DNA from: Mycobacterium sp. ITM-2016-00318
GTDB lineage: Bacteria; Actinomycetota; Actinomycetes; Mycobacteriales; Mycobacteriaceae
DNA length: 64,000 bases
Assembly (NCBI RefSeq): GCF_002968285.2
Contig: NZ_CP134400.1
Span: 2,356,001 to 2,420,000 of the forward strand
Direction of reading: 5' to 3'
In this document: piece after piece, positions 7,354 to 14,776 of the stretch
Numbering within the stretch: position 1 is the stretch's first letter
Layout: every line of letters begins with the position of its first letter
The notes under the pieces: generated by a model
The model's input: the letters and a program-made list of their open reading frames with translations, nothing else
Told to the model about the DNA's origin: nothing
Database searches by the model: none
Program-made: the position numbers and the translations under genes

Positions 7354-7569
7354 CTAACTGCCTTGTTCGCATGCCACGCCGTCGACGTCGCGGTCAAGTT
7401 TAGAGCTGTAACCGGGTTGTCCGGCGAATATCGGTGCCGCTCCGGCTGCTTCGGCTTGATCGCAATTGCGGAATGGAGCCCCCCGAGCAGTAGGGCTATC
7501 AGTCAGCGGTGCCGCGACGGTCAAAGCCGCAACAACTTGGAAAGCCTGCAGGCACTTCAGCTTTCGCAT
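7354..7569 (-). CDS. Exported Excalibur-domain protein
   Basis: 71 residues. A short signal peptide (CLQAFQVVAALTVAAPLTDS) is followed by a single Excalibur calcium-binding domain: FRNCDQAEAAGAAPIF, GQPGYSSKLDRDVDGVACE, with the usual DxDxDGxxCE ending. It is the last of three overlapping genes; its ATG lies inside the 3' end of the nuclease gene (13-base overlap). It should be secreted. Function of stand-alone Excalibur proteins is unknown. Confidence 0.75.
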   Translation of the reverse strand: MRKLKCLQAFQVVAALTVAAPLTDSPTARGAPFRNCDQAEAAGAAPIFAGQPGYSSKLDRDVDGVACEQGS

Positions 7570-8312
7570 GCGACACCGTCGCCATCTCGGTCTAGGCCCG
7601 ACCGGTAGCCTGGCTCGCCAGAGCCCAGTGGCGCGTCACCGGCCGCGCGCGCGTCACCGCAGTCGCCGTAGTAGACACCCGATGCGAGCGGCGGTGCTGT
7701 CCCGGTGGCAGGCGGTGCCGGTGGTTGTAGGAGAGGAGCGGGTGGTGGTGGGGCGCCGGCCGCGCTGACGCTCGACGGCGATGTAATGCCATTGCACGGC
7801 GGTCCCCACAGTCCACGGTGACCGTCTCGGGCCTCCGCTTCAGCGGCGGCGATTGCCTCGTGACGGCTGACGGGAACCCCGCCGTACACATATGACCGAG
7901 CGGCGCCGGCGCGGGCTGCTTCGACGGAGTAATCCCAGCCGTCGGCACGGACGATGTAGGCCAGGGTGCGGCCATACCGGTCGGTTCGATCTTGTGTCGG
8001 GTCGAGCTCGAGGGAAAATCGCTGTCCGATCAGGGTCGACGCCGCGAACTCGGTCGCTTCAGGTCCCCAACACTCGACGGGGGAGGCGGGCTTGACCGTT
8101 TCTGGTGTGTCGATACCCAATATGCGAACGCGAAGCCGGCCGCGGACGTCGTCGCGGATGTCGATCGTGTCGCCGTCGACCACCTTGAGTACGACTGCTG
8201 TCCCCGCGACGGGTTCGGCGGAGATCGGCGGAGTGGCCGCGTACCCGCCCCCTGCAAGCATGGCGGTGGCCATTAGAGCAGCCGCACAGCGAGCGTTATG
8301 AATCGCAGGCAT
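7557..8312 (-). CDS. Secreted thermonuclease (SNase) with C-terminal Excalibur domain
   Basis: 251 residues from ATG at 8312. Residues 1-26 are a signal peptide. The SNase domain spans about 38-175: VVDGDTIDI supplies calcium-binding acids, RVRILGIDTPE holds the catalytic Arg and Glu (R63, E71), and DRYGRTLAYI the second Arg (R115). A Pro-rich linker (about 185-210) joins an Excalibur domain ending LDRDGDGVACES. It should cleave DNA or RNA outside the cell. It overlaps the Excalibur genes on both sides (17 and 13 bases), so all three are made together. Confidence 0.85.
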   Translation of the reverse strand: MPAIHNARCAAALMATAMLAGGGYAATPPISAEPVAGTAVVLKVVDGDTIDIRDDVRGRLRVRILGIDTPETVKPASPVECWGPEATEFAASTLIGQRFSLELDPTQDRTDRYGRTLAYIVRADGWDYSVEAARAGAARSYVYGGVPVSRHEAIAAAEAEARDGHRGLWGPPCNGITSPSSVSAAGAPPPPAPLLQPPAPPATGTAPPLASGVYYGDCGDARAAGDAPLGSGEPGYRSGLDRDGDGVACES

Positions 8313-8490
8313 ATCCGTCGTGATCGCGGTCCCCGCCGTCCCAATAGGCAGGGTCGGATTGCGGAATGTCGTATACGCCGGCGTCGTGTGCTTCAGTGCA
8401 GTTCGCGTACGGCCTTTCGGCGACGGCAACCGGCGGGAACCCGACTGCAGCAATCGTCATCACCACAGCGCAAATAACCGTTCTTAACAC
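8296..8490 (-). CDS. Exported Excalibur-domain protein, first of three
   Basis: 64 residues from GTG at 8490, six bases after a GGGGG ribosome-binding tract. The first 25 residues are a signal peptide (RTVICAVVMTIAAVGFPPVAVA), then one Excalibur domain with RPYANCTEAHDAG and the ending DRDHDGYACDS. An ATG at 8559 would only add non-conserved residues. The gene overlaps the nuclease gene by 17 bases. Confidence 0.7.
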   Translation of the reverse strand: MLRTVICAVVMTIAAVGFPPVAVAERPYANCTEAHDAGVYDIPQSDPAYWDGGDRDHDGYACDS

Positions 8491-8672
8491 GTGCACCCCC
8501 AGCCAGCAGCACCAGATTGAATTTTCAGGGCCCCCGCCCAGGAGCAGTGTAGCTAACAAGTCATGTGAAGAACCCGATTTTGAAAAAGCTCGCCGAGATC
8601 GCGGTAGCTCGCCGTCGAAGGCTTCCCTGTCACGCTTTGCGGAGCGCGAGATGGCACTCCGTTGGCACCAGT

Positions 8673-9563
8673 TCAGCGACTGTATTCCTGGCCAGTGTCG
8701 GAGATCACCATCAATTCAGGGTCGGGGCCTAAGCTCCTGAAACCGCCCTCGCAAAACTCAGCCGATTCTCCAAGCGCGCCGAGGGTGACCGGCCACCAAT
8801 GGTTTGGACCGTACCAGGTTTCCTTCGAACGCTTGTCCATCACTAGCTGGTCGCGAATCGCTTGGGCGCCATCGAGTTCAAAAAGCAAGTAGAACGAGCC
8901 GAGCATGTTCATCATCGTGTCGGTGGCATCCAGCATGTACCGAGCGGCAAGGTCGAGATCACTAAATTGAGTCGTCAAAATTTGCCACAATTCATCACTT
9001 ATTCCGGGCGTCTTTACGACCTGGAAGGCAATCGTGACCGATGTTCCTACCGAAAGTGTCGCCACGATATACGGAGGGGAATCGATTGGAAGTCGATCGA
9101 AGTAGGGGTGCAAGTACCGCCGACCTCCGCCATCGCGCTGGAAACGGTTGAGCTTCCGGCCGTTGCACTCTCCGCATATCGGCACAAGGTTAGGTGCATA
9201 GATGGCGTACTCGCCGAAATGAGCCTTTGGAAGATAGTGGTCGATTTGCTTCGCGGAGGCTTGATAGCAGTACGGGCACTTTCGGGTCGGTCCCGCCGCA
9301 CGAATCGCGGAACGAAGTGGGCCGAAACGGACCCTCTTGAGATAGTCAGCGTTCGCCTTTAGTACGTCATGGTCTGCGGTGGAGAAGCCGTGCGGGGTCG
9401 GGCCGGCTGCGGCCATGACGCGGGCCACGTAGCTCTTGTAGAGATCAGTAACCACAGGCTTAAGCTGCGACGGCCGTATCTCACCATTCTCAGCGAGCCT
9501 CAGCTCGGCGACGTGATCATAATTCGCCTCGTCGTCGGCCGCGGGCTGTGTCGCCGCGATCAT
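8673..9563 (-). CDS. HNH endonuclease, PtuB-like partner of the upstream ATPase
   Basis: 296 residues. The HNH core is clear: KCPYCYQ (C96, C99), QIDHYLPK (His109), APNLVPICGECN (Asn, C130, C133); the four cysteines would hold zinc. The N-terminal 90 residues are helical and the C-terminal 150 residues are uncharacterised. Its ATG overlaps the ATPase stop (ATGA, 9560-9563). An ATPase coupled to an HNH nuclease is the layout of Septu (PtuA/PtuB) anti-phage systems. HNH chemistry is secure; the system name is inferred from the pair. Confidence 0.75.
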   Translation of the reverse strand: MIAATQPAADDEANYDHVAELRLAENGEIRPSQLKPVVTDLYKSYVARVMAAAGPTPHGFSTADHDVLKANADYLKRVRFGPLRSAIRAAGPTRKCPYCYQASAKQIDHYLPKAHFGEYAIYAPNLVPICGECNGRKLNRFQRDGGGRRYLHPYFDRLPIDSPPYIVATLSVGTSVTIAFQVVKTPGISDELWQILTTQFSDLDLAARYMLDATDTMMNMLGSFYLLFELDGAQAIRDQLVMDKRSKETWYGPNHWWPVTLGALGESAEFCEGGFRSLGPDPELMVISDTGQEYSR

Positions 9564-11134
9564 GGCAGCTTGCGATAGCTCGCTACCAGCGCCCGGCCCT
9601 GGACGCTGAGTCCTTCATTGAACATGTCGTTTATTTCGTCAACTGTGTGACGCTCGGACAGAGAAGCCAAGATTCCTTGGTAGTCGGTAGCGGAGCTGTC
9701 TAGCGAGAAGACGTGCCTGGTGATCGCGCCAATGTTCTCAGCGAATGTCTCAATCTCAGGTCCACGTACGCTAACTCCTGTGTCATCCCTTTCCAGGATG
9801 CTCACGTACTTGGCTGGGATCTCCTGAACCACAACCGGACTGTGAGTAGCGATGACTGCGAATGAGCTATGCGCTTTCAGTAACACCTGGATAGCTCCGA
9901 GGAGAGCGGCTACAAGTGGCGGGTGCAGATGCGTCTCTGGCTCGTCAATCAGTACTAAGGAACGGGTTCGAAGATGAGCAGCGAGTTGAGCCACAATATT
10001 CAGAACGATCTTGTGACCGGTGCTGAGTTTATGGAACACCTCGATCGCGCCTGCGCTATCAAGGCCCTTCCCTAGAGTCGCTATGTCTATGCCGACTAGC
10101 CCGAACGAGGGCTCTCGGGACAAGGCTTCGAATGCAGAAACGAGAAACCCGCCTTCCCGCCGGCGCCCGGCCGTCCTGAGCGCCTCCGCAAACTCAAGTT
10201 CGATCTCAACGATTGACTTGAGCTCGAATTCGTTTCTTTCCGGATCATTCGCGTGACGATCGCCTTTGTCTGTTCGCCGCCGGAGGCCGCAGTACACATA
10301 CCCGAAAATGGCGGTTCGCGACCCGGACTTGGGCTTGTTCGTGTCTGGGTCTGTGCCGCCACGGATGCTCTCCGGCGTGCCAAACGTATCGAATGCGCTA
10401 TATGAGACTGCCACGACCGCCCCGAAGGTTGTAGCGTCTCCGCGGATCGTCGAATGTTGGACGTTCTCGGGGTGCGGCTTCCGTCCGCTGCTTGCGGTGA
10501 GAGCAAGGTCTGCGAGGAGGGTAGTCTTGCCGGCGCCGTTGTAGCCGATAAGTACACAACAGCGGCCGGGAAGTGCTTGAGTGTCGTCGAACCTGAAGGG
10601 GACCTCAGTGAGAGCGCCCTCGCGCCACCAGTCGAAGCGGAATGAGAGCTGGTCAGTCTTTAGTGCCGTGCCGTGCACCAACTGCCTGCCTGCTTCAAGA
10701 GCATTGACTGCCTCCCCAAATCGGAGAAGTGACTCCTTCCAACCGCGCTCCTCGATGAATTCCTGCTCGATTTCTGGGTCCGCGGCTGCATCGCGAAGCG
10801 CATACAAGTAGGTTTGCCTCAGCTTGTCGGGTTGCCCCATCAACTTCTCGTAGTATTCGATGTCCTGGCCGAGCGAGCAGAAGTCTGTGTCCAATCGATC
10901 GAACGACGACGGCAATCGAGGCCGCCCTACCTCTTGGCCGTGCTGAAGGATTTTGACGCTCCCAAGCGAGAGCTCATCAGCCGGGCCAGTCCGCAGGGTC
11001 ACGTCGAACAGGGTCTGCAAGTGGAAGTCGTCCCAGTTATCGATCCGCAGCACGACGTTCGGAAAGGGCAACTGCGGCTTACTGGCGAATCGATCGATCA
11101 CTACAAACCGCAGCCGGCTGTTAACACTGTCCAC
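9560..11134 (-). CDS. AAA/ABC-type ATPase, PtuA-like, with N-terminal extension
   Basis: 524 residues from GTG at 11134. Walker A GYNGAGKTT is at about 197-205, an ABC-like signature LSTGH at about 370, Walker B LVLIDEPETHLHPP at about 393-406 and the switch IATHSPVV at about 425. This is the AAA_21/OLD-like ATPase type found in Septu PtuA. Unlike most PtuA proteins, about 180 residues precede Walker A, starting with VVLRIDNWDDFHLQTLFDV. The product is expected to assemble with the HNH protein whose start it overlaps. No reverse transcriptase or other retron gene is present. A -10 box lies six bases before the start. Confidence 0.75.
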   Translation of the reverse strand: MDSVNSRLRFVVIDRFASKPQLPFPNVVLRIDNWDDFHLQTLFDVTLRTGPADELSLGSVKILQHGQEVGRPRLPSSFDRLDTDFCSLGQDIEYYEKLMGQPDKLRQTYLYALRDAAADPEIEQEFIEERGWKESLLRFGEAVNALEAGRQLVHGTALKTDQLSFRFDWWREGALTEVPFRFDDTQALPGRCCVLIGYNGAGKTTLLADLALTASSGRKPHPENVQHSTIRGDATTFGAVVAVSYSAFDTFGTPESIRGGTDPDTNKPKSGSRTAIFGYVYCGLRRRTDKGDRHANDPERNEFELKSIVEIELEFAEALRTAGRRREGGFLVSAFEALSREPSFGLVGIDIATLGKGLDSAGAIEVFHKLSTGHKIVLNIVAQLAAHLRTRSLVLIDEPETHLHPPLVAALLGAIQVLLKAHSSFAVIATHSPVVVQEIPAKYVSILERDDTGVSVRGPEIETFAENIGAITRHVFSLDSSATDYQGILASLSERHTVDEINDMFNEGLSVQGRALVASYRKLP

Positions 11135-11140
11135 AAGGAC

Positions 11141-11146
11141 AGGTTA
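11141..11146 (-). promoter_or_regulatory. -10 box TAACCT of a leaderless promoter
   Basis: On the minus strand TAACCT is followed by GTCCTT and then the GTG start at 11134. No Shine-Dalgarno sequence is present, which fits a leaderless mRNA for the ATPase/HNH pair. Confidence 0.5.
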
Positions 11147-11483
11147 TGCACCCACCGGCAGCGGAGGTGCGTTTCCGTTCCGCGATGCGATAGTCGACTG
11201 GGTCGAGCCTCAGAGCCTTCGCTGAGGCATTTCATACCCATCCGTTTGCTGCAACTCAGGTTCTCCATCAGAGGCATGATTAGTGGTGACCCGCGGGTGC
11301 GATTCCTGCATCACCGCGAGGGACGCCGCCGCGTCAACAGGTGTACGACTCGTACGTGGTTTGGCACGCGAGACTCGCCCCGTGGCGCCGTGCGCACGAG
11401 ATCGAGGTTGTGACTGGGGGTCAAGCGGTCACAGCCACTTCTGCCAGCTTTTTCAGCTAGTGCGCCCCGCTGAAGCGGCGGTG
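11147..11483. other. Gene-free gap between ATPase and GIY-YIG genes
   Basis: No credible gene is seen on either strand. The stretch includes a perfect short palindrome, GTACGA-C-TCGTAC (11343-11355), a possible regulator-binding site. It is more AT-rich than host DNA. It should carry the promoter of the ATPase/HNH genes and the end of the GIY-YIG transcript. Confidence 0.4.
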
Positions 11484-12308
11484 TTAGTTCTTGTTGTTGC
11501 CGAACTTTCGCGTCAGCAGCACATCTTTCCAATAGCTCTCGCGCTCTAGGACCTTTTCGTCTGGAGTTCGCATCGGCCCGTAATCAAGAAGAGCGAAGCG
11601 GAGATTGGCCTTTGCGTACTCGGGCCCTTTTTGGCCGACCAGTTCGACTAGGCCCTTATTGCCGCCATGAAGCTTGGCGACGTATTCGGATAGGCGTGCC
11701 CAGATTCCAGTGTCACCGGTTGCCGACCCGACATAGCCCTTGCCCGTTTCCTGGTCGTGTATGACGTAGACCCCCTTCATGCCTTGGAGCGCGCCACGCC
11801 AATCGTGCCAGTCTTGCTTGATGGCCACTTCAAGTGTGCCGAACGTATGGTTGATCCGATCGTGGCCAGGGAAGGTCTCGCCAGCGTAGGTGTGTTCGCG
11901 GATCGACAGGACCGCAATATGGTCGAGGTGCGTGTCCAGGTTCATCCGCATCTGTCGCCCCGGAGGTCGGAAAGACACCATGAGCCGCTTGATGAACGGC
12001 CCCATCAGGTCGTCTCGAAGCTTCAGGTCATACGAATAGGAGAGCGGTTTCGGGCGACGTTTGAGAACCTCGAACACGCCGCCGAACAGCCAGTGTGTGC
12101 CACGATCCCGGTCTTGCGCAAGCGAGAAGATGAACTGACGGTTGAACTCGTCGCGTACAGGGCGCCATCGACTCCACTGCATCCATTCATCCGAAGAGCG
12201 GGCGAGCACGTCGAGCGGATACTCTTCGCCGTTGAAGACCGCACAGTGGAGCTTGCACTTCGCCGGATCAAGGTCACCGATCAGGCTTCTCAATGGGATC
12301 GTTGCCAC
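11484..12308 (-). CDS. GIY-YIG nuclease with uncharacterised N-terminal domain
   Basis: 274 residues from GTG at 12308. The C-terminal 95 residues are a GIY-YIG domain: GVYVIHD then GKGYVGSA, the Arg of IWARLSEY (R205) and the Glu of LERESYW (about 255-257), the set needed for metal-dependent cleavage. The N-terminal 175 residues match nothing I recognise; they contain WLFGGVFEV and a charged strand LMVSFRPPGRQ. A TACCCT box lies eight bases upstream, without Shine-Dalgarno. It is the gene nearest the tRNA end of the element and could be a restriction-type or homing-type nuclease. Confidence 0.75.
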   Translation of the reverse strand: MATIPLRSLIGDLDPAKCKLHCAVFNGEEYPLDVLARSSDEWMQWSRWRPVRDEFNRQFIFSLAQDRDRGTHWLFGGVFEVLKRRPKPLSYSYDLKLRDDLMGPFIKRLMVSFRPPGRQMRMNLDTHLDHIAVLSIREHTYAGETFPGHDRINHTFGTLEVAIKQDWHDWRGALQGMKGVYVIHDQETGKGYVGSATGDTGIWARLSEYVAKLHGGNKGLVELVGQKGPEYAKANLRFALLDYGPMRTPDEKVLERESYWKDVLLTRKFGNNKN

Positions 12309-12614
12309 GAAGCCAAAGGGTACTTATTCGCACCGGTCATTCGGATCGTTTCTGTTGGACCCTCGATCGCGGCGTTCAGCTAGGAACAACGCGCGGGGAA
12401 TAGCGCAGGAACATCACTGCCGGACGCAGTCCACCCGGCGCACCTCGGCGTCGGGCTGGTGCGGGATGCGTGCTCCAGCTGGTGAGGACCACCCGTTTGC
12501 GTGTCGGTGCCTAGCTACCTCTCATTCGGGTCACCAAGGCCTATTCGCCTGGCCCATATCTGGCCCATGGGAGCCGATTATTGAGCGCATTGTTGCCGTT
12601 GCCTGCAATGATAC
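12309..12614. other. Gene-free gap at the presumed right attachment end
   Basis: No gene is supported here. An 11-bp tandem repeat (CTGGCCCATAT then CTGGCCCATGG, 12549-12570) lies 45-66 bases from the tRNA-Val 3' end and looks like arm-type integrase sites. A second direct repeat, GATACTGG, is at 12610-12617 and 12623-12630, the latter inside the tRNA T-arm. The duplicated core itself cannot be tested because the left end is missing. Confidence 0.4.
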
Positions 12615-12689
12615 TGGTGCGCGATACTGGGATTGAACCAGTGACCTCTTCCGTGTCAGGGAAGCGCTCTCCCGCTGAGCTAATCGCGC
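12615..12689 (-). tRNA. tRNA-Val (GAC)
   Basis: Minus-strand cloverleaf with acceptor GCGCGAT/ATCGCGC, D-arm GCTCAGCGGGAGAGC, anticodon loop CTGACAC (anticodon GAC) and T-arm ACTGG/CCAGT. An ACCA end is encoded. Its 3' end faces the mobile element and is the likely integration target. Confidence 0.95.
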
Positions 12690-12702
12690 CTGTAGAACTC
12701 GG

Positions 12703-12773
12703 AGGTGGAGACGGGAATCGAACCCGTGTGCACGGCTTTGCAGGCCGTTGCCTCACCACTCGGCCACTCCACC
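12703..12773 (-). tRNA. tRNA-Cys (GCA)
   Basis: Acceptor GGTGGAG/CTCCACC, anticodon stem ACGGC/GCCGT with loop CTGCAAA (anticodon GCA), T-loop TTCGATT. CCA is not encoded. It follows tRNA-Gly on the same strand and probably the same transcript. Confidence 0.95.
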
Positions 12774-12800
12774 GCTGGGGTTGATGCGACTGCACCCTCG

Positions 12801-12873
12801 AGCGGATGACGGGATTCGAACCCGCGACCCTCACCTTGGCAAGGTGATGCGCTACCAACTGCGCTACATCCGC
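12801..12873 (-). tRNA. tRNA-Gly (GCC)
   Basis: Acceptor GCGGATG/CATCCGC, anticodon stem TCACC/GGTGA with loop TTGCCAA (anticodon GCC), T-loop TTCGAAT. CCA is not encoded. First gene of the Gly-Cys-Val tRNA cluster. Confidence 0.95.
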
Positions 12874-12975
12874 GCGCCACGAGCGAGATCGTCGCTCGTC
12901 GCGAAGCACGACGATAGTCCACCGCAGCGTAGCCGCACAAATCCCTTCCACGACACGCTGAGCAGGGCGCTCCGG

Positions 12976-13322
12976 TCAGAATATCTGGTAGCCCCCACGG
13001 GAGATGCTGACGCCGCGACCATCGGAGTTGGCACACCGCATCCCCGACGGCTCGCTGTTGCACTCATCCCGCCGCCTGCCTGTATCCGGCCGTAGCGCAG
13101 TGCCGGAGCGCCGCCCATGGCCGGGTCGCCTGCGCAGACGAACCGGGCGGGTCCGGTCGGATACAGCAGAAGGCCCTGCCCGTAGTCACTGAACTCTGGG
13201 CAGTCGGCGGGGGCCTCGGGGGAGGCGCCCGGTCCCGCTCGCCGATGTCGCAGCACCAGGGTGTCCGTCAGGATGCACCAGGTGTTGGCGCTCGGCAACG
13301 TGAACCCGATTGACTCGGCCAC
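12976..13322 (-). pseudogene. Frameshifted DUF6636-like mycobacterial protein
   Basis: GTG at 13322 follows a strong ribosome binding site (GGAGGAGG). The frame reads IGFTLPSANTWCIL, then ADCPEFSDYGQG, ARFVCAGDP and LRYGRIQAGG, matching the family's usual run of strands and cysteines. Near 13065-13070, at GGCGGCGGG, the frame changes by one base; the other frame continues with ECNSEPSGMRCANSDGRG, SISRGGYQIF and a stop at 12976, which is the family's normal ending. Without the shift the frame runs on into the tRNA-Gly gene. Either a recent mutation or an assembly error in a G-run. Confidence 0.7.
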
Positions 13323-13493
13323 AACCGTCCTCCTCCGATCACTCGATGGTGCTAGCCGTCCCGAAATGTCGACGGAGCCGCCCTCCCAGCGCGTCACGCT
13401 AATTGATGAATGCATCTTTGCTGCGGGAATACTTCAAGGTGGCTGAGTTCTCTTGACTGCACTGCTGCGTGCTAATCTTCGACGTCGTTCCCC

Positions 13494-13565
13494 GGTCTCG
13501 TAGCTCAGGGGGAGAGCGTCCGCCTCACACGCGGAAGGTCACTGGTTCGATCCCAGTCGGGACCA
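13494..13565 (+). tRNA. tRNA-Val (CAC)
   Basis: Plus-strand cloverleaf with acceptor GGTCTCG/CGGGACC, anticodon stem CCGC/GCGG with loop CTCACAC (anticodon CAC) and T-arm ACTGG/CCAGT. CCA is not encoded. It stands apart from, and opposite to, the three-tRNA cluster. Confidence 0.95.
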
Positions 13566-13603
13566 CTCTAAATGCGTAAGGCTAACGTCGTTCCCGTCGG
13601 TCG

Positions 13604-13840
13604 ATGGGTTCGAAACGCGTCACCGTTCTTCCCCTCTTATCGCCTGACTGCCGTCGTTCAGATCGGCGAGGTCGGGCTGAGGGCGCACGTGTCGTCCTGG
13701 CCGGCCCCGGCTGGAACGAGGTCGGTGGGCCGGCCACCGCAGTCTCGGTTGACGGCCTCGAGGACGCGCTACGGCAAGTGCTTGCGACGGCGCAGCCGCT
13801 GGACAGCGTCAATGTCGGCGAAATAGCCTGCGTGCGTTGA
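13604..13840 (+). CDS. Possible small hypothetical protein
   Basis: 78 residues. The second half has clear coding-type third-base GC bias and reads ARVVLAGPGWNEVGG then SVDGLEDALRQVLATAQPL, like a small alpha/beta domain; the first half is Arg-rich and less convincing. The start has no good ribosome binding site, so the gene may be truncated or begin elsewhere. Family not recognised. Confidence 0.35.
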   Translation: MGSKRVTVLPLLSPDCRRSDRRGRAEGARVVLAGPGWNEVGGPATAVSVDGLEDALRQVLATAQPLDSVNVGEIACVR

Positions 13841-13933
13841 CATTCGGGTGTGGGGACGGCGCTACTGTTGGTGAGCCACGGCGACCGCTGCTACTCTTCG
13901 GAGGCCGTGCGACAGAGCGAGGAGGTGATACCC

Positions 13934-13984
13934 ATGACCATGTCAACGTGGGTGCTCCTGTCTGGGGTCACGGTCGGGCGATAG
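13934..13984 (+). CDS. Short upstream ORF with perfect ribosome binding site
   Basis: AGGAGGTGAT (about 13920-13929) precedes ATG at 13934. The peptide is MTMSTWVLLSGVTVGR, ending at TAG 13982-13984, 45 bases before the damaged alpha/beta hydrolase. It may be a leader peptide or the remnant start of another gene. No attenuator-type hairpin was identified. Confidence 0.4.
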   Translation: MTMSTWVLLSGVTVGR

Positions 13985-14029
13985 GTCGCCCGGGAGCGCC
14001 GATCACGAGCACTCCGACAAGGCACGACC

Positions 14030-14776
14030 ATGCGATTCACCTCTGAACAGCGCTTCGACGACGGCGTCCTCGAACGCGATTTCATCCTCGGCGAAATTCC
14101 CGGAATACTTGAAACGCCCGAATCACTCGCATCCGCACCGGTGCCGCTGATCCTGCTCGGTCACCCTGGCGGATTGCGCGTGATGTATCCCAGGCTGGCG
14201 GCGCGGGCCCGGATCTCCGCGGCGAAGTATGGCTTCGCCGCAGCCACCATCGAGCTGCCCGGCAGCGGTGACCGGCCACGTTCGGCCGCCGCCGAGGAGG
14301 CCCGGGCGGACCTGCTCCGGGCGATGGCTGACGGCGAGCCGGTCGGCGAGATCGTGGACCGGCTTGTCCTCCCGCTGGCGGAGAAGGCGGTCCCCGAATG
14401 GCAGGCCACTCTGGACGCCGACGCCGTTCTCTCGCTGGCCGAGATCGACGGCCCGGTCGGCTACGCGGGAGGAGTGATGGCCATCGGCATCCGCTGGCGG
14501 TGGCCGAACCCCGCATCTCGGCCGCCATTTTGTACGCCGGGACTTTCGTGCCTGCCGCCATCGTCGAGGAAGCCCGAGAGATCACCATTCCGCTACAGGT
14601 GCTACTGCAGTGGGACGACGAAGCAAACGACCGGCAGGCGGCGCTGCACCTGTTCGGTGCGTTCGGCTCCAAGGAGAAGACGCTGCACGCCAATATGGGC
14701 GGGCACACCGGCGTGCCGCAGTTCGAGGTCGACGAGGGGTCCCGGTTCTTCGCCCGACACTTCGGCTTGCCGGTAG
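14030..14776 (+). pseudogene. Alpha/beta hydrolase broken by a one-base frameshift
   Basis: The first 155 residues are a normal hydrolase N terminus: PVPLILLGHPGG is the oxyanion-hole strand, then AAATIELPGSGDRP, and GPVGYAGGVMAIGIR where the nucleophile elbow should be (the position reads G-Y-A-G-G). At about 14491-14495 the frame breaks; the next frame continues LAVAEPRISAAILYAGTF, EITIPLQVLLQWDDE with the acid and NMGGHTGVP with the His, to FFARHFG near 14766. The original frame stops at 14776 and the second frame runs on past the expected end. One missing base (CCGCTGG for CCGGCTGG) would repair the join. Confidence 0.75.

Larger units (their letters stand above)
1..12614. mobile_element. 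Right part of an integrated phiRv-like element with defence-type cargo
   Basis: The stretch begins inside an excisionase-like gene and runs to the 3' end of tRNA-Val(GAC), the end that tyrosine integrases normally target. It contains an early operon like that of small mycobacterial prophage-like elements (xis, small Cys protein, RepA-like ATPase, HTH protein) and then a row of nuclease, ATPase and membrane genes typical of defence cargo. No integrase, terminase, capsid or tail operon is visible, so the integrase and left attachment site should lie left of the window. The right edge is inferred from the tRNA and the change in gene content; no duplicated attachment core could be seen because the left copy is absent. 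Confidence 0.7.

Noticed and set aside
8673..11134. Retron carrying a PtuAB effector
   Set aside because: No reverse transcriptase gene or ncRNA-like structure is present near the ATPase/HNH pair.
12541..12951. 136-residue minus-strand frame across the tRNA cluster
   Set aside because: It runs through three clear tRNA genes; only its first part overlaps the shifted end of the DUF6636-like gene.
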